Assembly: GCA_022564995.1 (NCBI GenBank)
Contig: JADFKK010000012.1
Location: forward strand, 1 to 49,636
Source of the DNA: Planctomycetota bacterium
Lineage (GTDB): Bacteria > Planctomycetota > Planctomycetia > Pirellulales > JADFKK01
Reading direction: 5' to 3'
Length of the DNA: 49,636 bases
Shown: positions 24,827 through 33,569 of the stretch, piece by piece
Layout: each line of letters opens with the position of its first letter
Position numbering within the stretch: the stretch's first letter is position 1
The notes under the pieces: generated by a model
Database searches by the model: none
Seen by the model: only the letters and a program-made list of their open reading frames with translations
What the model was told of the DNA's origin: nothing
Position numbers and translations under genes: made by a program

Positions 24827-25884
24827 GTGTCGGCGACCGCAGACGCGGCTCCCGCAGAGGGTAGATCAATGTCGAGAACCTTCGCCGTCTCCTTGACACG
24901 AAACTTCCAGATCAATCCGTCGTAGGCAAAGTGCAAAAACGAAGCCCACAAGTTCACGGCGTACCACAGCGTGAAGTACATCCGGTCGGCCGTGCTGAAC
25001 ACGATGCCGCAGGAAACGAGAAACCACGCCAGCAGCATCACCCAGTGTCGAGCCATCTTCTGGAACATGCCCGGCGAGCCGTGCGTTTGCCGCCGCCGGG
25101 CGTAATGCGTCAGAAAGGCGAAATACTCGACCGAGTGAAAGATCGTCGTGGCGGCCACTAGGGCTAGAATCAGCATCCGCTGCTGCGTGTGGGCGGCCAT
25201 GATGATCGACGTGTAGAGCAGGCAGACGCTCGTCAAGTACAGCAACTTCGGCGCGCGATGCGTCGGGCGGCCGGTCAGCTCAACGGCGATCATGTAGGCG
25301 GGGATCACCAGCACGGCCCAGTCGACGAGTTGCACGTCAAGCAGCATCAGCCCCAACAGCCGATCGAAGCCGGGGATCAATCGAATGCCGGCGTACAGAA
25401 TGAACGTCCGCAGGCCGTAGGTCTCCAGCCAGCGTCGCCCGCCGCCGGCCTTGCGCGAGTACATGCGCACGATGCCGGAATGCTGGGCCGCGAAGTGCCA
25501 ACTGTTCCAGGCATAGTAAGATACGCCCAAGGCGGCCAGCCCGCCGGTTGCCAGTTGCACGCCGCCGAGCACCGCCGCGAGGCCCACGGCGATCAACACA
25601 AACAACCAAGCCCGAGAGCCGCGGCGGTCCGGGTCGAGCGCAATCAAGAACAACGTAATCCAGCGATGTGGCGAGGCAATAAAATGCACCTGCCAAAACT
25701 CGACGTGCGGCACGCCTTCGGCCGACACGTAAGCCGGCAGAAACGCCAGCAGCCAGAAGACGTTGACAAAGAACAGAATGTCGAACCACGGCGAAACGAT
25801 CCAGCCGGACGTGCGGGCGCCGGGAACCGAGAGTGTTGCGCTGCCGGACGGAGCGCTGGTGAGCGTTGCTGCTTGAGATGCCAC
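24823..25884 (-). CDS. Multispanning membrane protein with conserved-looking histidines
   Basis: 353 residues from GTG 25884 (AGGAAC 7 nt upstream). About eight transmembrane helices. Histidines cluster near helix ends: HVEFWQVHFIASPHRW (60-75), NSWHFAAQHSG (~127-137) and FHSVEYFAFLTHYARRR (~250-266). Such spacing recalls metal- or heme-binding membrane enzymes, but no known desaturase or cytochrome b signature is complete. It is 28 bp downstream of the HzsA-like/HEAT gene and overlaps the TPR gene by 4 bp. Function unknown. Confidence 0.75.
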   Translation of the reverse strand: MASQAATLTSAPSGSATLSVPGARTSGWIVSPWFDILFFVNVFWLLAFLPAYVSAEGVPHVEFWQVHFIASPHRWITLFLIALDPDRRGSRAWLFVLIAVGLAAVLGGVQLATGGLAALGVSYYAWNSWHFAAQHSGIVRMYSRKAGGGRRWLETYGLRTFILYAGIRLIPGFDRLLGLMLLDVQLVDWAVLVIPAYMIAVELTGRPTHRAPKLLYLTSVCLLYTSIIMAAHTQQRMLILALVAATTIFHSVEYFAFLTHYARRRQTHGSPGMFQKMARHWVMLLAWFLVSCGIVFSTADRMYFTLWYAVNLWASFLHFAYDGLIWKFRVKETAKVLDIDLPSAGAASAVADT

Positions 25885-25912
25885 AATCTTGTTCCTGTTC
25901 TGCCGCGGTGGC

Positions 25913-28900
25913 TTACTTCGATCCTCGCTGTTTGCCAGTTAGCGCGCACGCTTCCAGCAGCGCTCGCCGGGTCGCGACTTCCGGATAGTCGTGGGCCAGT
26001 TGCTCCATTTGGTCGAGCGATCCGGGATCGGCGATGCGGCCCAGCGCGCGGGCTGCCGCATGGCGCACATCCATCGCATTGTCAAAATCGCCCACGATCT
26101 TCAGCAGCGTCGGCGCTGCCTCTGCCCGCCCGATGCGGCCCAGTGCGTCGGCACAGGCGGCGCGATACAGCGGCGTCATCGCCTCGTGCAAGAAGACCGC
26201 GGGCGGGTCCGCAATGCCGAAGCTGGCTTCCGTGGGATCTTGTTCGAGAGCCGCTCTCAATTCGCCGATGGAATCTCGATCGCCGAGCTTGCCGAGCGTG
26301 CGGGCCAGGAAGAAGCAAACCCAGCTTCGCTGCCTGGAAGGTGTTTGTTGGCGGTATCGCGCGAAGGCCGCACGCACGCGGGGGGCATGTTCCGCGTGCA
26401 AACAGACGATCGACAGCAACTGCGCCGCTCTTGATTCGGGTGAAAGGATGCCGACGGAAACCGCTGGCGGTGACGCCTTGACCGCAGCGGTAAGCTGAGC
26501 TGCGGCGGGTGCGTCGGGATCGCCCAAGATCGACAGACACGTCTCGACAACGCTTTTCGCCGACCCGCTGCGATGGATCACCCGCGCCACGACCGTCTCG
26601 TAGGCATCGTTTTCAAAGAGCAATCCGCGATCTGTGTCGATGGGCACGCTTCGCAGCAGCCCGCCGACCAACGGCCCGGCCTTCGTCGAACCGATCGCGT
26701 CGAGCGCCTCGGCGATGCGATAGTGAGGAATCGAACTGTGGCAGCCCTTGAGCCATTCGTGATCGCCGCTACGAAACGTGTAATACCAAAACGGCGCGAG
26801 CCGCCCGAAGGCTTCGATCAGCCGACTTTCGGCCTCGGCGGTGCCGATGCGGCCGAGCGCCTCGGCCGCGGCGCCGGCAAGATGGACGGGCCGCTGCGAC
26901 CAACCGAACTCGTGGCTGTTGGCCGGCTTGAACGGAGTTTGGGCAATGTTCTTCTGTAGAATCCCCGCCAACAGCGGCACGGCCCGCTGGTCGCGCAAAT
27001 GGCCCACGGCACGAATCGCCGCCAGTTGACCGGTCAAGCTGCCGTTCGGGTCGCTCTTTGCGATGTAGTCTCTCAGTGTATCTTTCGCGCGCTTGCCGCC
27101 GACGTGGCCGAGCGCTTCGATGGCCATCTGCGATTCGACCGGACGCTTCGGGTCGATCCGGGCGATGAGGCGGCCTTCGATTTCGTCCCAGTTGTGTTTG
27201 TCGAGCCACGCTCGCCATCGTAGTTGGCCCGCCGTTTGGGTTTGACGGTTGCCGCAAGCATTGTACTGCTCGTGATGCCCGGTCAAGTGTTCCAGCGCGA
27301 CGACGGCTGCCTGCGCAGCGACCGAGTCGTCATCAACGAGAGCGGTAACCAGAGGGGCGATGGCGGCGCGGTCACCGCAGGCCGCCAGCGACGTCGCCAC
27401 ACTGATGCGAACGATCCGGTCGTCGTCGCCGAGCGCCGCGACCAAAACCTTCGTGGCCGCGCGATCGCGAAAGATCGCCAGCCGCCGCGCTGCCGATACC
27501 TTCTCGGCCGTGCTTCCCGAACTGAGTATTTCACACAGCCGCGCAACCGCCGTCGGCCGCCCGGGAGGTAGTTTTGTCGCGTCGGTATCAGTGCTCAGCA
27601 CCGGCTGCCGATACAGATCGATGCTGGCAACTTCGCGAAAGCGATCGAACTGCAGATTCAGCACACCGCCGTTGGCCGCGTTATTGGCCCGAAAACGATG
27701 CGGCGTGACCAGCGACGCCAGATCGACCGGCGCCGATCGCGAGGCCAGCGCGACGTCCGGCTGCGGCGCGTCTTGAGGCCGACGATGGCAGCCGACGCAC
27801 GAACGATGCTCTCCGGGCCGCACGTAGATCCAACTCAACTCGTTCACCACGGCCCGCCCCTCGGCGTCGACCGCCTGAATGGCGAGCGCCCGATCTGCCG
27901 GAACCCGCACGTAAAACGAGCCGTCGGCAGCCAGCGGAACCGTGCCCAACTCAACACCCTCGGTGCCGATGTGATCGTAGGGATGCCGGGCCGAGCGCGT
28001 CGTAAACGGTCGGCCCATGATGATGCGCACGGCCTTGACCCGCTGCCAGTCGGCCGCCTTCTGCTGGGTTGCAAAGACGTTTTGCGAGAGCAGAAAGCCG
28101 GCCTTATCGTGTTTCGATTCTTCTTCGACCGAGACCGTCGAGGCAATGATCGGCGGCTTCTTCTTCGGCCCGAGATAAGAAACCGAATGCACCGGTCCGA
28201 TCTCGCTCCCGTAGAGACGCACCACCCGACCGGAATTCACATCGAGAATTCCCAACTCAGCGCCGCGCCGCGTGCTACATAACAGCCGACCGTCGGGCAG
28301 CGGTGAGATGTCGAACAGCCCGACGTCCGAGGGCAGCGGAATGCGATTCCACGGCGTGGTGCCTTGGTCCGCCCGATGTCGCGTCGAAAGAGAAACGATC
28401 GGGCCGACGTGCGACAGGCAGGCCACACGACCATCGGGCAGCGGAGCCGGACAGCCGAAGCCCAGATTGCGTAGCCAACTGGCCGAATGCTCCGCGCCGG
28501 TCGGCCGGTCGTAATCGATCTGGCCGCGGTGCGGGCCCAACAACACCTGACCGCCGGTCCCGTCGGGCCGAACCGCGTGAATGTGCGTTTCCACCTTGGC
28601 CCGCTCGAAAAAATTGTCCGAGCGGACCAGCGCGATTCGCCCGTCGGCCATGACCACCGGTTCGGTGTCGCCGACGATGTGATACGTCAGCGGGCGAATC
28701 GTCTTGCGATCGGCACTCAACGCGAACAGGCTGCGGGCCGTGTTACCATGGTATTCCTCGCGACTGCCGATCCGCGTCGATGCGAATACGATCCGCCCGT
28801 CGGGCAGCACGGTCGGATCGAAATCGTGCCAGCAACCGTCGGTCAGACGCTTTAGCCCGCTGCCGTCGGCGCCGATGCGAAACAAATGAAACCGCTTCTC

Positions 28901-29908
28901 TCCCTCGGGGACCATGGCGAAGATGATTTCGCGACCATCGTAACCGCACGTCGGACCGCCGATCAGCCCACGGCCGGCGTCGACCAGCAGCCGCGGTTTC
29001 GTATCGGGCCGGGCAGGCACCAGCGCGTAGAGCCGATGACCGAGGGCCGGCGGCGTCGGTGTGTCGTGTTCAAAGAAGGCCCGGCTGCCGTCGACGCTCC
29101 ATTGAGCCTGTGGCGAAAGGGTCATCGGAACTTTGCCGGCGACGAACACCACCCCCCGTGGCCAGCGGAAATTCGCGCCCGGCTCGCTGAAGCGGTCGCT
29201 TCCACGGGCGAGACGCTTGGGATTCGTGACGTTCACGGGCACCTCGAGCGTGCCCCAGGGTTCGATGCCCATCTTGCCCAGCACCACGGCGCCGCGCCAC
29301 AGGCTGTCGTCGTGATCCGCTTCGTTCCAACCGGCTCCGGCCTTCGCGGCCACCAGCCACGACTCGTCGGTGACGAACGTGACCGGTTCACCTTGGGGCA
29401 GATGAATCCGCACCGCGGCGACCACTCCGCCGGGACCGCCAAGGTTTTCCGCGCGGATGGCGATTACGTTGGCGCCCTTGAGCAAGTGCTTCTCGATCCG
29501 AAACCGCTCGACGCTCTGCCAGATGCTCCCGTCCGTGCCGCTCTCGCCGGCCACGTGTTGTCCGTTGACGTACAGATCGAAGCCGTTATCCGCCGTCAGC
29601 GCGATCGTGGCCTGCTCCGGTTGGTCGGCGAGCGTGAATTTCTTGCGCAGCAGGCAGACGTCGCGCGAGTCCTTCAACGCCTGCTTCGACGACCAGATCC
29701 ACTCAGCACGGCCCAATTCGGGCGTCGTGGATAATGGTGTCTTGGTTCCAGACGGTGGTGCCGCCGAGCCGACTGTGGCGAGTGCCAACAGTACGAACCA
29801 TGTCCACGATGTCACAAGGCGCCTGGTTTTCGCTCCGGTGACACGACGCCCACGGCGGCGCTCGCTGCGAGGAACTGGAACGCCGTTGATGTTGACAGCT
29901 TGGAACAC
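25913..29908 (-). CDS. HzsA-related mono-heme protein with jelly-roll and HEAT repeats, paralog 6
   Basis: 1331 residues from GTG 29908, preceded by AGGAGGTGA, a perfect anti-16S match. Hydrophobic export segment about 33-49. Residues ~62-215 resemble a beta-jelly-roll found in glycoside hydrolase accessory domains (FDLYVNGQHVAG, LLKGANVIAIRAENLG). Propeller about 250-600 (LPDGRIVFASTR, MADGRIALVRSD). One CxxCH only, C704-H708 (HRSCVGCHRR). The second heme domain of the other paralogs is replaced by about 520 residues of HEAT-like repeats (VLVAALGDDDRIVRISVATSLAACG, AAAEALGRIGTAEAESRLIEAF, AAARALGRIADPGSLDQM). First gene of a three-gene operon with two membrane proteins. HEAT domains suggest a large complex. 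Function unknown. Confidence 0.88.
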   Translation of the reverse strand: MFQAVNINGVPVPRSERRRGRRVTGAKTRRLVTSWTWFVLLALATVGSAAPPSGTKTPLSTTPELGRAEWIWSSKQALKDSRDVCLLRKKFTLADQPEQATIALTADNGFDLYVNGQHVAGESGTDGSIWQSVERFRIEKHLLKGANVIAIRAENLGGPGGVVAAVRIHLPQGEPVTFVTDESWLVAAKAGAGWNEADHDDSLWRGAVVLGKMGIEPWGTLEVPVNVTNPKRLARGSDRFSEPGANFRWPRGVVFVAGKVPMTLSPQAQWSVDGSRAFFEHDTPTPPALGHRLYALVPARPDTKPRLLVDAGRGLIGGPTCGYDGREIIFAMVPEGEKRFHLFRIGADGSGLKRLTDGCWHDFDPTVLPDGRIVFASTRIGSREEYHGNTARSLFALSADRKTIRPLTYHIVGDTEPVVMADGRIALVRSDNFFERAKVETHIHAVRPDGTGGQVLLGPHRGQIDYDRPTGAEHSASWLRNLGFGCPAPLPDGRVACLSHVGPIVSLSTRHRADQGTTPWNRIPLPSDVGLFDISPLPDGRLLCSTRRGAELGILDVNSGRVVRLYGSEIGPVHSVSYLGPKKKPPIIASTVSVEEESKHDKAGFLLSQNVFATQQKAADWQRVKAVRIIMGRPFTTRSARHPYDHIGTEGVELGTVPLAADGSFYVRVPADRALAIQAVDAEGRAVVNELSWIYVRPGEHRSCVGCHRRPQDAPQPDVALASRSAPVDLASLVTPHRFRANNAANGGVLNLQFDRFREVASIDLYRQPVLSTDTDATKLPPGRPTAVARLCEILSSGSTAEKVSAARRLAIFRDRAATKVLVAALGDDDRIVRISVATSLAACGDRAAIAPLVTALVDDDSVAAQAAVVALEHLTGHHEQYNACGNRQTQTAGQLRWRAWLDKHNWDEIEGRLIARIDPKRPVESQMAIEALGHVGGKRAKDTLRDYIAKSDPNGSLTGQLAAIRAVGHLRDQRAVPLLAGILQKNIAQTPFKPANSHEFGWSQRPVHLAGAAAEALGRIGTAEAESRLIEAFGRLAPFWYYTFRSGDHEWLKGCHSSIPHYRIAEALDAIGSTKAGPLVGGLLRSVPIDTDRGLLFENDAYETVVARVIHRSGSAKSVVETCLSILGDPDAPAAAQLTAAVKASPPAVSVGILSPESRAAQLLSIVCLHAEHAPRVRAAFARYRQQTPSRQRSWVCFFLARTLGKLGDRDSIGELRAALEQDPTEASFGIADPPAVFLHEAMTPLYRAACADALGRIGRAEAAPTLLKIVGDFDNAMDVRHAAARALGRIADPGSLDQMEQLAHDYPEVATRRALLEACALTGKQRGSK

Positions 29909-30017
29909 GAAATCACCTCCTGACTAAATCCCGAGGGTTGATCTGGTGAATTGGGCGTCCAACTTCACCCACGCCTCGGATCCGCGCAGAAATAACTTGT
30001 GCAGTTTAGCCGCTCAA

Positions 30018-30147
30018 GTCCGAAATCCGAAATCCTAAACAAATTCAAACCACGAATGTCAGAAACACTCTAGGATCTCCGTTGTTTGTGACATTCGAGA
30101 TTTGGATTTTTGATTTGTTTCGGATTTCGTGCTTAGGATTTCCGACC
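30018..30147. repeat. Imperfect AT-rich inverted repeat
   Basis: TCCGAAATCCGAAATCCTAAACAA (from 30019, first part) and a later TTGTTTCGGATTTC...TAGGATTTCCGA (to 30147) form an imperfect palindrome around GACATTCG / CGAATGTC. It fills most of the 274-bp gap between the HzsA-like/HEAT gene and the halogenase-like gene. Its low GC makes it a possible promoter region for the gene starting at 29908. Confidence 0.55.
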
Positions 30148-30182
30148 TCGTGAAACTGTCCAACTTATTGATGCGCGACCCT

Positions 30183-31427
30183 CTACACCGGTCCCGGCGG
30201 CGGTGTCATCTCGGCCAACGCCCCAAGGAACCCGCTCATGTCTTTCTCGACGACGTCGCCGACCAGGCAATCGATCAGCGCGGCCCGCTGTTCGGGAAAT
30301 CGCTCGACGAATTTGTGGAAGCTGAAATCAGGGTCGTAAAAGGCGTGAATCAGTCGCCGGATGACCTCGATGCCCTCCCACAGCGGCCCGGCGAAGGCGC
30401 CGAGTTTTTCGGCCGAGACGTCATCGCAACGGAGCGCGTCGTGGATGCAGCCGGCCGCCAATTCCGCCGAAGCCATCGCCAGAAACAGCCCCGACGAATA
30501 GATCGGATCGAGAAACGCCGCCGCGTCGCCGACCATCACCCAGCCGTCGCCGGCGATTTGCCGATTACGGTAGGCCAGGCGTCTGAGGCCGCGAATCCGC
30601 CCTTCAAATGTCGCGCCGGCGAGCATTTCCTGAAGCGGTCCGCAACGGGCGACTTCCCGCCCAAAGGCCTTCTCGAAATCGCGATCCTCAGCGAACAGAT
30701 ATTCGGGCGAAGCGACCACGCCGACGCTGACCACGTCGTCGGGCAGCGGAATGTACCAAAACCATCCCCGAAGGGGGATCATGAAGATCGTCGTTTCGCC
30801 GGCGTCGATTCCCGGCCGCCGCTTTCCGCCGCGATAGTAACCCCAGATCGACGCTTTGTTCAATCCGGCGACCTCGGTTTTCAATTCAAGCTGCGATCCG
30901 ATGGCGGTCGCGCGGCCCGAGGCGTCGATCACGACGCGACAGTGAATCTCCTCGCTTTCCTCGCCCTGCGTTTTGGCCAACACTCCGGTCGCCCGTCCGT
31001 TCTCGTCGAACAAAACCGAGTTGGCTCGCGTCTGCATACGCACCTCGACGCCGTTGTCGCGGGCGTGCTGCAGGCAGAGTTCGTCGAACTCCGATCGTTC
31101 GACTTGCCAGGTCTGCGCCGCCTCGCCGGAGATCGTCTCGGAAAAGTAAAACGGGTCGGTCTGTTTGCCCGAGGGCGAGACAAACCGCACGCTGTGCTTG
31201 ACCGGAAAGTGCGAACTTCGCAGCTTGGGCAAGAGGCCCAGCCGGTCGAGCGTTCCGTAGGTGTGCGGGATCAGCGACTCGCCGACGTGATAGCGGGGAA
31301 ACGTCGAGTTTTCCAGCACCACGCAGCGATGGCCTTGCCGCTGAAGAAACGTGGCTGCCGTCGCACCGGCCGGCCCGCCGCCGATGACGACGACGTCGTA
31401 GGTCGCGGATGGGTTGGAACAGATCAT
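30183..31427 (-). CDS. FAD-dependent oxidoreductase of the flavin-dependent halogenase family
   Basis: 414 residues from ATG 31427, with GAGGAGG 5-7 nt upstream. FAD-binding GGGPAG at residues 16-21 and GDAAAF at 300-305. Both halogenase signatures are present: G221-W-F-W-Y-I-P227 (GWxWxIP) and F305xxP308xxS311xG313. Lys77 in FPVKHSVRF lies where the catalytic lysine is found in halogenases. Known members chlorinate or brominate phenols, pyrroles or tryptophan using FADH2 from a partner reductase; non-halogenating relatives such as geranylgeranyl reductases share the fold. The substrate is unknown. It stands alone between repeats. Confidence 0.75.
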   Translation of the reverse strand: MICSNPSATYDVVVIGGGPAGATAATFLQRQGHRCVVLENSTFPRYHVGESLIPHTYGTLDRLGLLPKLRSSHFPVKHSVRFVSPSGKQTDPFYFSETISGEAAQTWQVERSEFDELCLQHARDNGVEVRMQTRANSVLFDENGRATGVLAKTQGEESEEIHCRVVIDASGRATAIGSQLELKTEVAGLNKASIWGYYRGGKRRPGIDAGETTIFMIPLRGWFWYIPLPDDVVSVGVVASPEYLFAEDRDFEKAFGREVARCGPLQEMLAGATFEGRIRGLRRLAYRNRQIAGDGWVMVGDAAAFLDPIYSSGLFLAMASAELAAGCIHDALRCDDVSAEKLGAFAGPLWEGIEVIRRLIHAFYDPDFSFHKFVERFPEQRAALIDCLVGDVVEKDMSGFLGALAEMTPPPGPV

Positions 31428-31490
31428 CGGTCGCCTCCTCAGTCAAGGTTAGGCACCTCGGCTTGGTCAGAAAACTCACGGGGAGAGAGT

Positions 31491-31952
31491 GGGTGGCTGG
31501 TGGCTGAGCTTGCGAAGCCCCAGCATCTTCGAGGTCTGGGGCTTCGCAAGCTGTCGCGGGACGTCAGGATTCGCTGTTGATTGGGACGATTGGGTTTTGC
31601 AGTAGCGTTTGGCGCAGGATTTTGCACGTCACTGGCGGAATTTGCCCCGAAGGGGCCTAAACATACCAGCCCAGGGCATCGCCCTGGGATCCCGTGCGAG
31701 TAACATTTCGGCAGCCCGGAACGGGCGAAACAGAACCCAACTCGCCAGCGACGTTCTGTTTCGCCCTTTCAGGGCTGGTTCGTTGTCTTGCCTCAATTCC
31801 CAGGGCGTTGCCCTGGGCTGATATATTGCGGCCCCTTCGGGGCAAAACTACGCAAGCGTTGCCTGCACAAAACGGATCGCTGCAGAACTTAATGTTCCCA
31901 TTTCACGGCAGACCTTGACGTCCCGCGACACAAGCTCAGCCACCAGTCACCC
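31491..31952. repeat. Complete MITE-like element with 22-bp terminal inverted repeats, copy C
   Basis: The ends 31491-31512 and 31931-31952 are inverted repeats matching at 21 of 22 positions (start GGGTGGCTGGTGGCTGAGC). Inside are a perfect 17-bp stem with 12-nt loop (31507-31523 / 31536-31552) and a 200-bp palindromic core (31644-31843) bounded by GCCCCGAAGGGGC and GCCCCTTCGGGGC. The core contains two CCCAGGGCnnnGCCCTGGG palindromes and matches copy B closely. It has no credible ORF. It ends 53 bp after the stop of the radical SAM gene. Confidence 0.8.
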
Positions 31953-32005
31953 AAAATTAAGTTGTCTGACAATACCTCGGTCAATCGACTGTGAATTTGT
32001 TTTGC

Positions 32006-33349
32006 TCACCAGTAACTCTGCTCGCGGTGTCGGGGTGAATAAAACGCGGGGATCAAACGGTCGACGCGGAGCAGGCCGTCGCGCGAGACGGTTACTCGAT
32101 CGTCGTCGACCGTTAGCCAGCCTTTGGCAGCCAGCGATTTCAATGGCGCGGCAAAGCGTCGCTTTACGTCGACACCGAACTTGTCCTGTAACGCCCGCAT
32201 GTCGACCTGCCCCAGCTTCAATTGCAAGACGAACTCTCGCACCAACTGTTCGTCGTCGCTCAACCGATAAGCTCGACTCAGCGGCAGCCGGTCATCGGCG
32301 AGGCTCGACTGGTACGGTTCGATCGACGCAACATTTTGAAAATGCACGCCGTTCAGGTAAGAAAACGACGCGACGCCGAGCCCCAGTAAATCGGCACCCC
32401 GATATTGGGCTTCCTGATAAACAAACGGGTGTCGCTGTGGATCGCGCACGGCCGAGTACGCGCTGCGGACTGTGTAGCCGGCCTGTTCCAGCCGGGAAAA
32501 CGCCTGCCCCAGGCGATCTCGCTTGACGTCCCACGACGCCGGCGGCTCGTCGAGCGACCCGTCTTGCAGAGCCCGATGCAGCGGCGTGTTGGGCGGGATT
32601 TCCATCATGTAGATCGTGACGCTGTCGGGCTCCATCGCGATGACGCGATCCAAGCTGGCAAAAAACGAATGTTCCGTCTCGCCGACCATTCCGGCCATCA
32701 GGTCGAGGTTGACGGTTTGGAAACCGTGGCGCCCGATTTGCGAGTAGGCTCGCTCGACGTCGGCCGCCCGATGAATCCGCCCATTCTTGGCCAACACGTC
32801 GTCGTTGAGCTGCTGCACGCCGAGACTGATTCGCGTCACTCCGGCCTGCTTCAACACGGCCAGTCGACGCGGCGTGGCGGTCTTCGGAGCGCACTCGAAG
32901 CTGACCTCTCGGGCGTCGCCCCAGGGGAAGACGCCTTTGATGCCGCCCAGCAGACGCTCGATCTGCTCGGCCGAAAGCAGCGAGGGCGTGCCGCCGCCGA
33001 AGTAGGCGAAATCGAGTCGACGGCCAACCATCGCGGGCGACCGGACGTACATCACCAATTCCGCCAGCAACGCCTCGACGTAGCCGTCAGTCTGTTCGCG
33101 CGACGGAGCCGAATACGACCGGTAATAACAGTAGTCGCATCGCCTCAGACAAAACGGGACATGCACATAGAGGCCCAACGCCGCGTCGCCATCTTCCGCG
33201 TTCTTTTCCAACACCCGTGCGACTTCGCTCACCTGCCCACTCTCCCAGCACGAAAACGGCGGGTAGGTCGAAACGAAATAGTTACCCTCGGGCGGTTCGG
33301 CGGTGTGCGGCTCGGCGTGACCGGACAGTTGGGGTGCTGAAGTCGCCAT
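32006..33349 (-). CDS. Radical SAM protein of the HemN/HemW (coproporphyrinogen III oxidase-like) family
   Basis: 447 residues from ATG 33349. The cluster-binding motif is C67-LRR-C71-DY-C74 within YVHVPFC, followed by Tyr where HemN has a fourth cysteine. Also present are FGGGTPSLLS, ISLGVQQLNDDVL and VNLDLMAGMVGETEHSF, the SAM-binding and core strands of the family, and a C-terminal winged region (LVREFVLQLKLGQVDM). HemN oxidises coproporphyrinogen III; HemW inserts heme; the family also contains other enzymes. A heme role would suit the many c-type cytochromes here, but the assignment is not specific. Runs divergently from the Gfo/Idh gene. Confidence 0.82.
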   Translation of the reverse strand: MATSAPQLSGHAEPHTAEPPEGNYFVSTYPPFSCWESGQVSEVARVLEKNAEDGDAALGLYVHVPFCLRRCDYCYYRSYSAPSREQTDGYVEALLAELVMYVRSPAMVGRRLDFAYFGGGTPSLLSAEQIERLLGGIKGVFPWGDAREVSFECAPKTATPRRLAVLKQAGVTRISLGVQQLNDDVLAKNGRIHRAADVERAYSQIGRHGFQTVNLDLMAGMVGETEHSFFASLDRVIAMEPDSVTIYMMEIPPNTPLHRALQDGSLDEPPASWDVKRDRLGQAFSRLEQAGYTVRSAYSAVRDPQRHPFVYQEAQYRGADLLGLGVASFSYLNGVHFQNVASIEPYQSSLADDRLPLSRAYRLSDDEQLVREFVLQLKLGQVDMRALQDKFGVDVKRRFAAPLKSLAAKGWLTVDDDRVTVSRDGLLRVDRLIPAFYSPRHREQSYW

Positions 33350-33569
33350 GGCAGCCTGTGTGACGGCGGGAGGATGACCAGGAAATGCAGCAATTCGGCA
33401 CTCTTGGCACGGGTCGCTATACTATCTATATTGAGTACAGTTTATCTTATTTCTTTCCAAAGCGGCGTGCAACCCCTGCAATCTCCATTTGGTCCGCAAT
33501 TTGCTCGCCAAAGCCAACAAAAAACCGCCGATCCGACGAGCGTTGCCCCGAAACGACAGGAGACACCCC

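Noticed and set aside
33405..33440. Sigma-54-type promoter (TGGCACGGGTCGCTA) before the Gfo/Idh gene
   Set aside because: The -24 half resembles the consensus, but the -12 half lacks TTGC at the required spacing.
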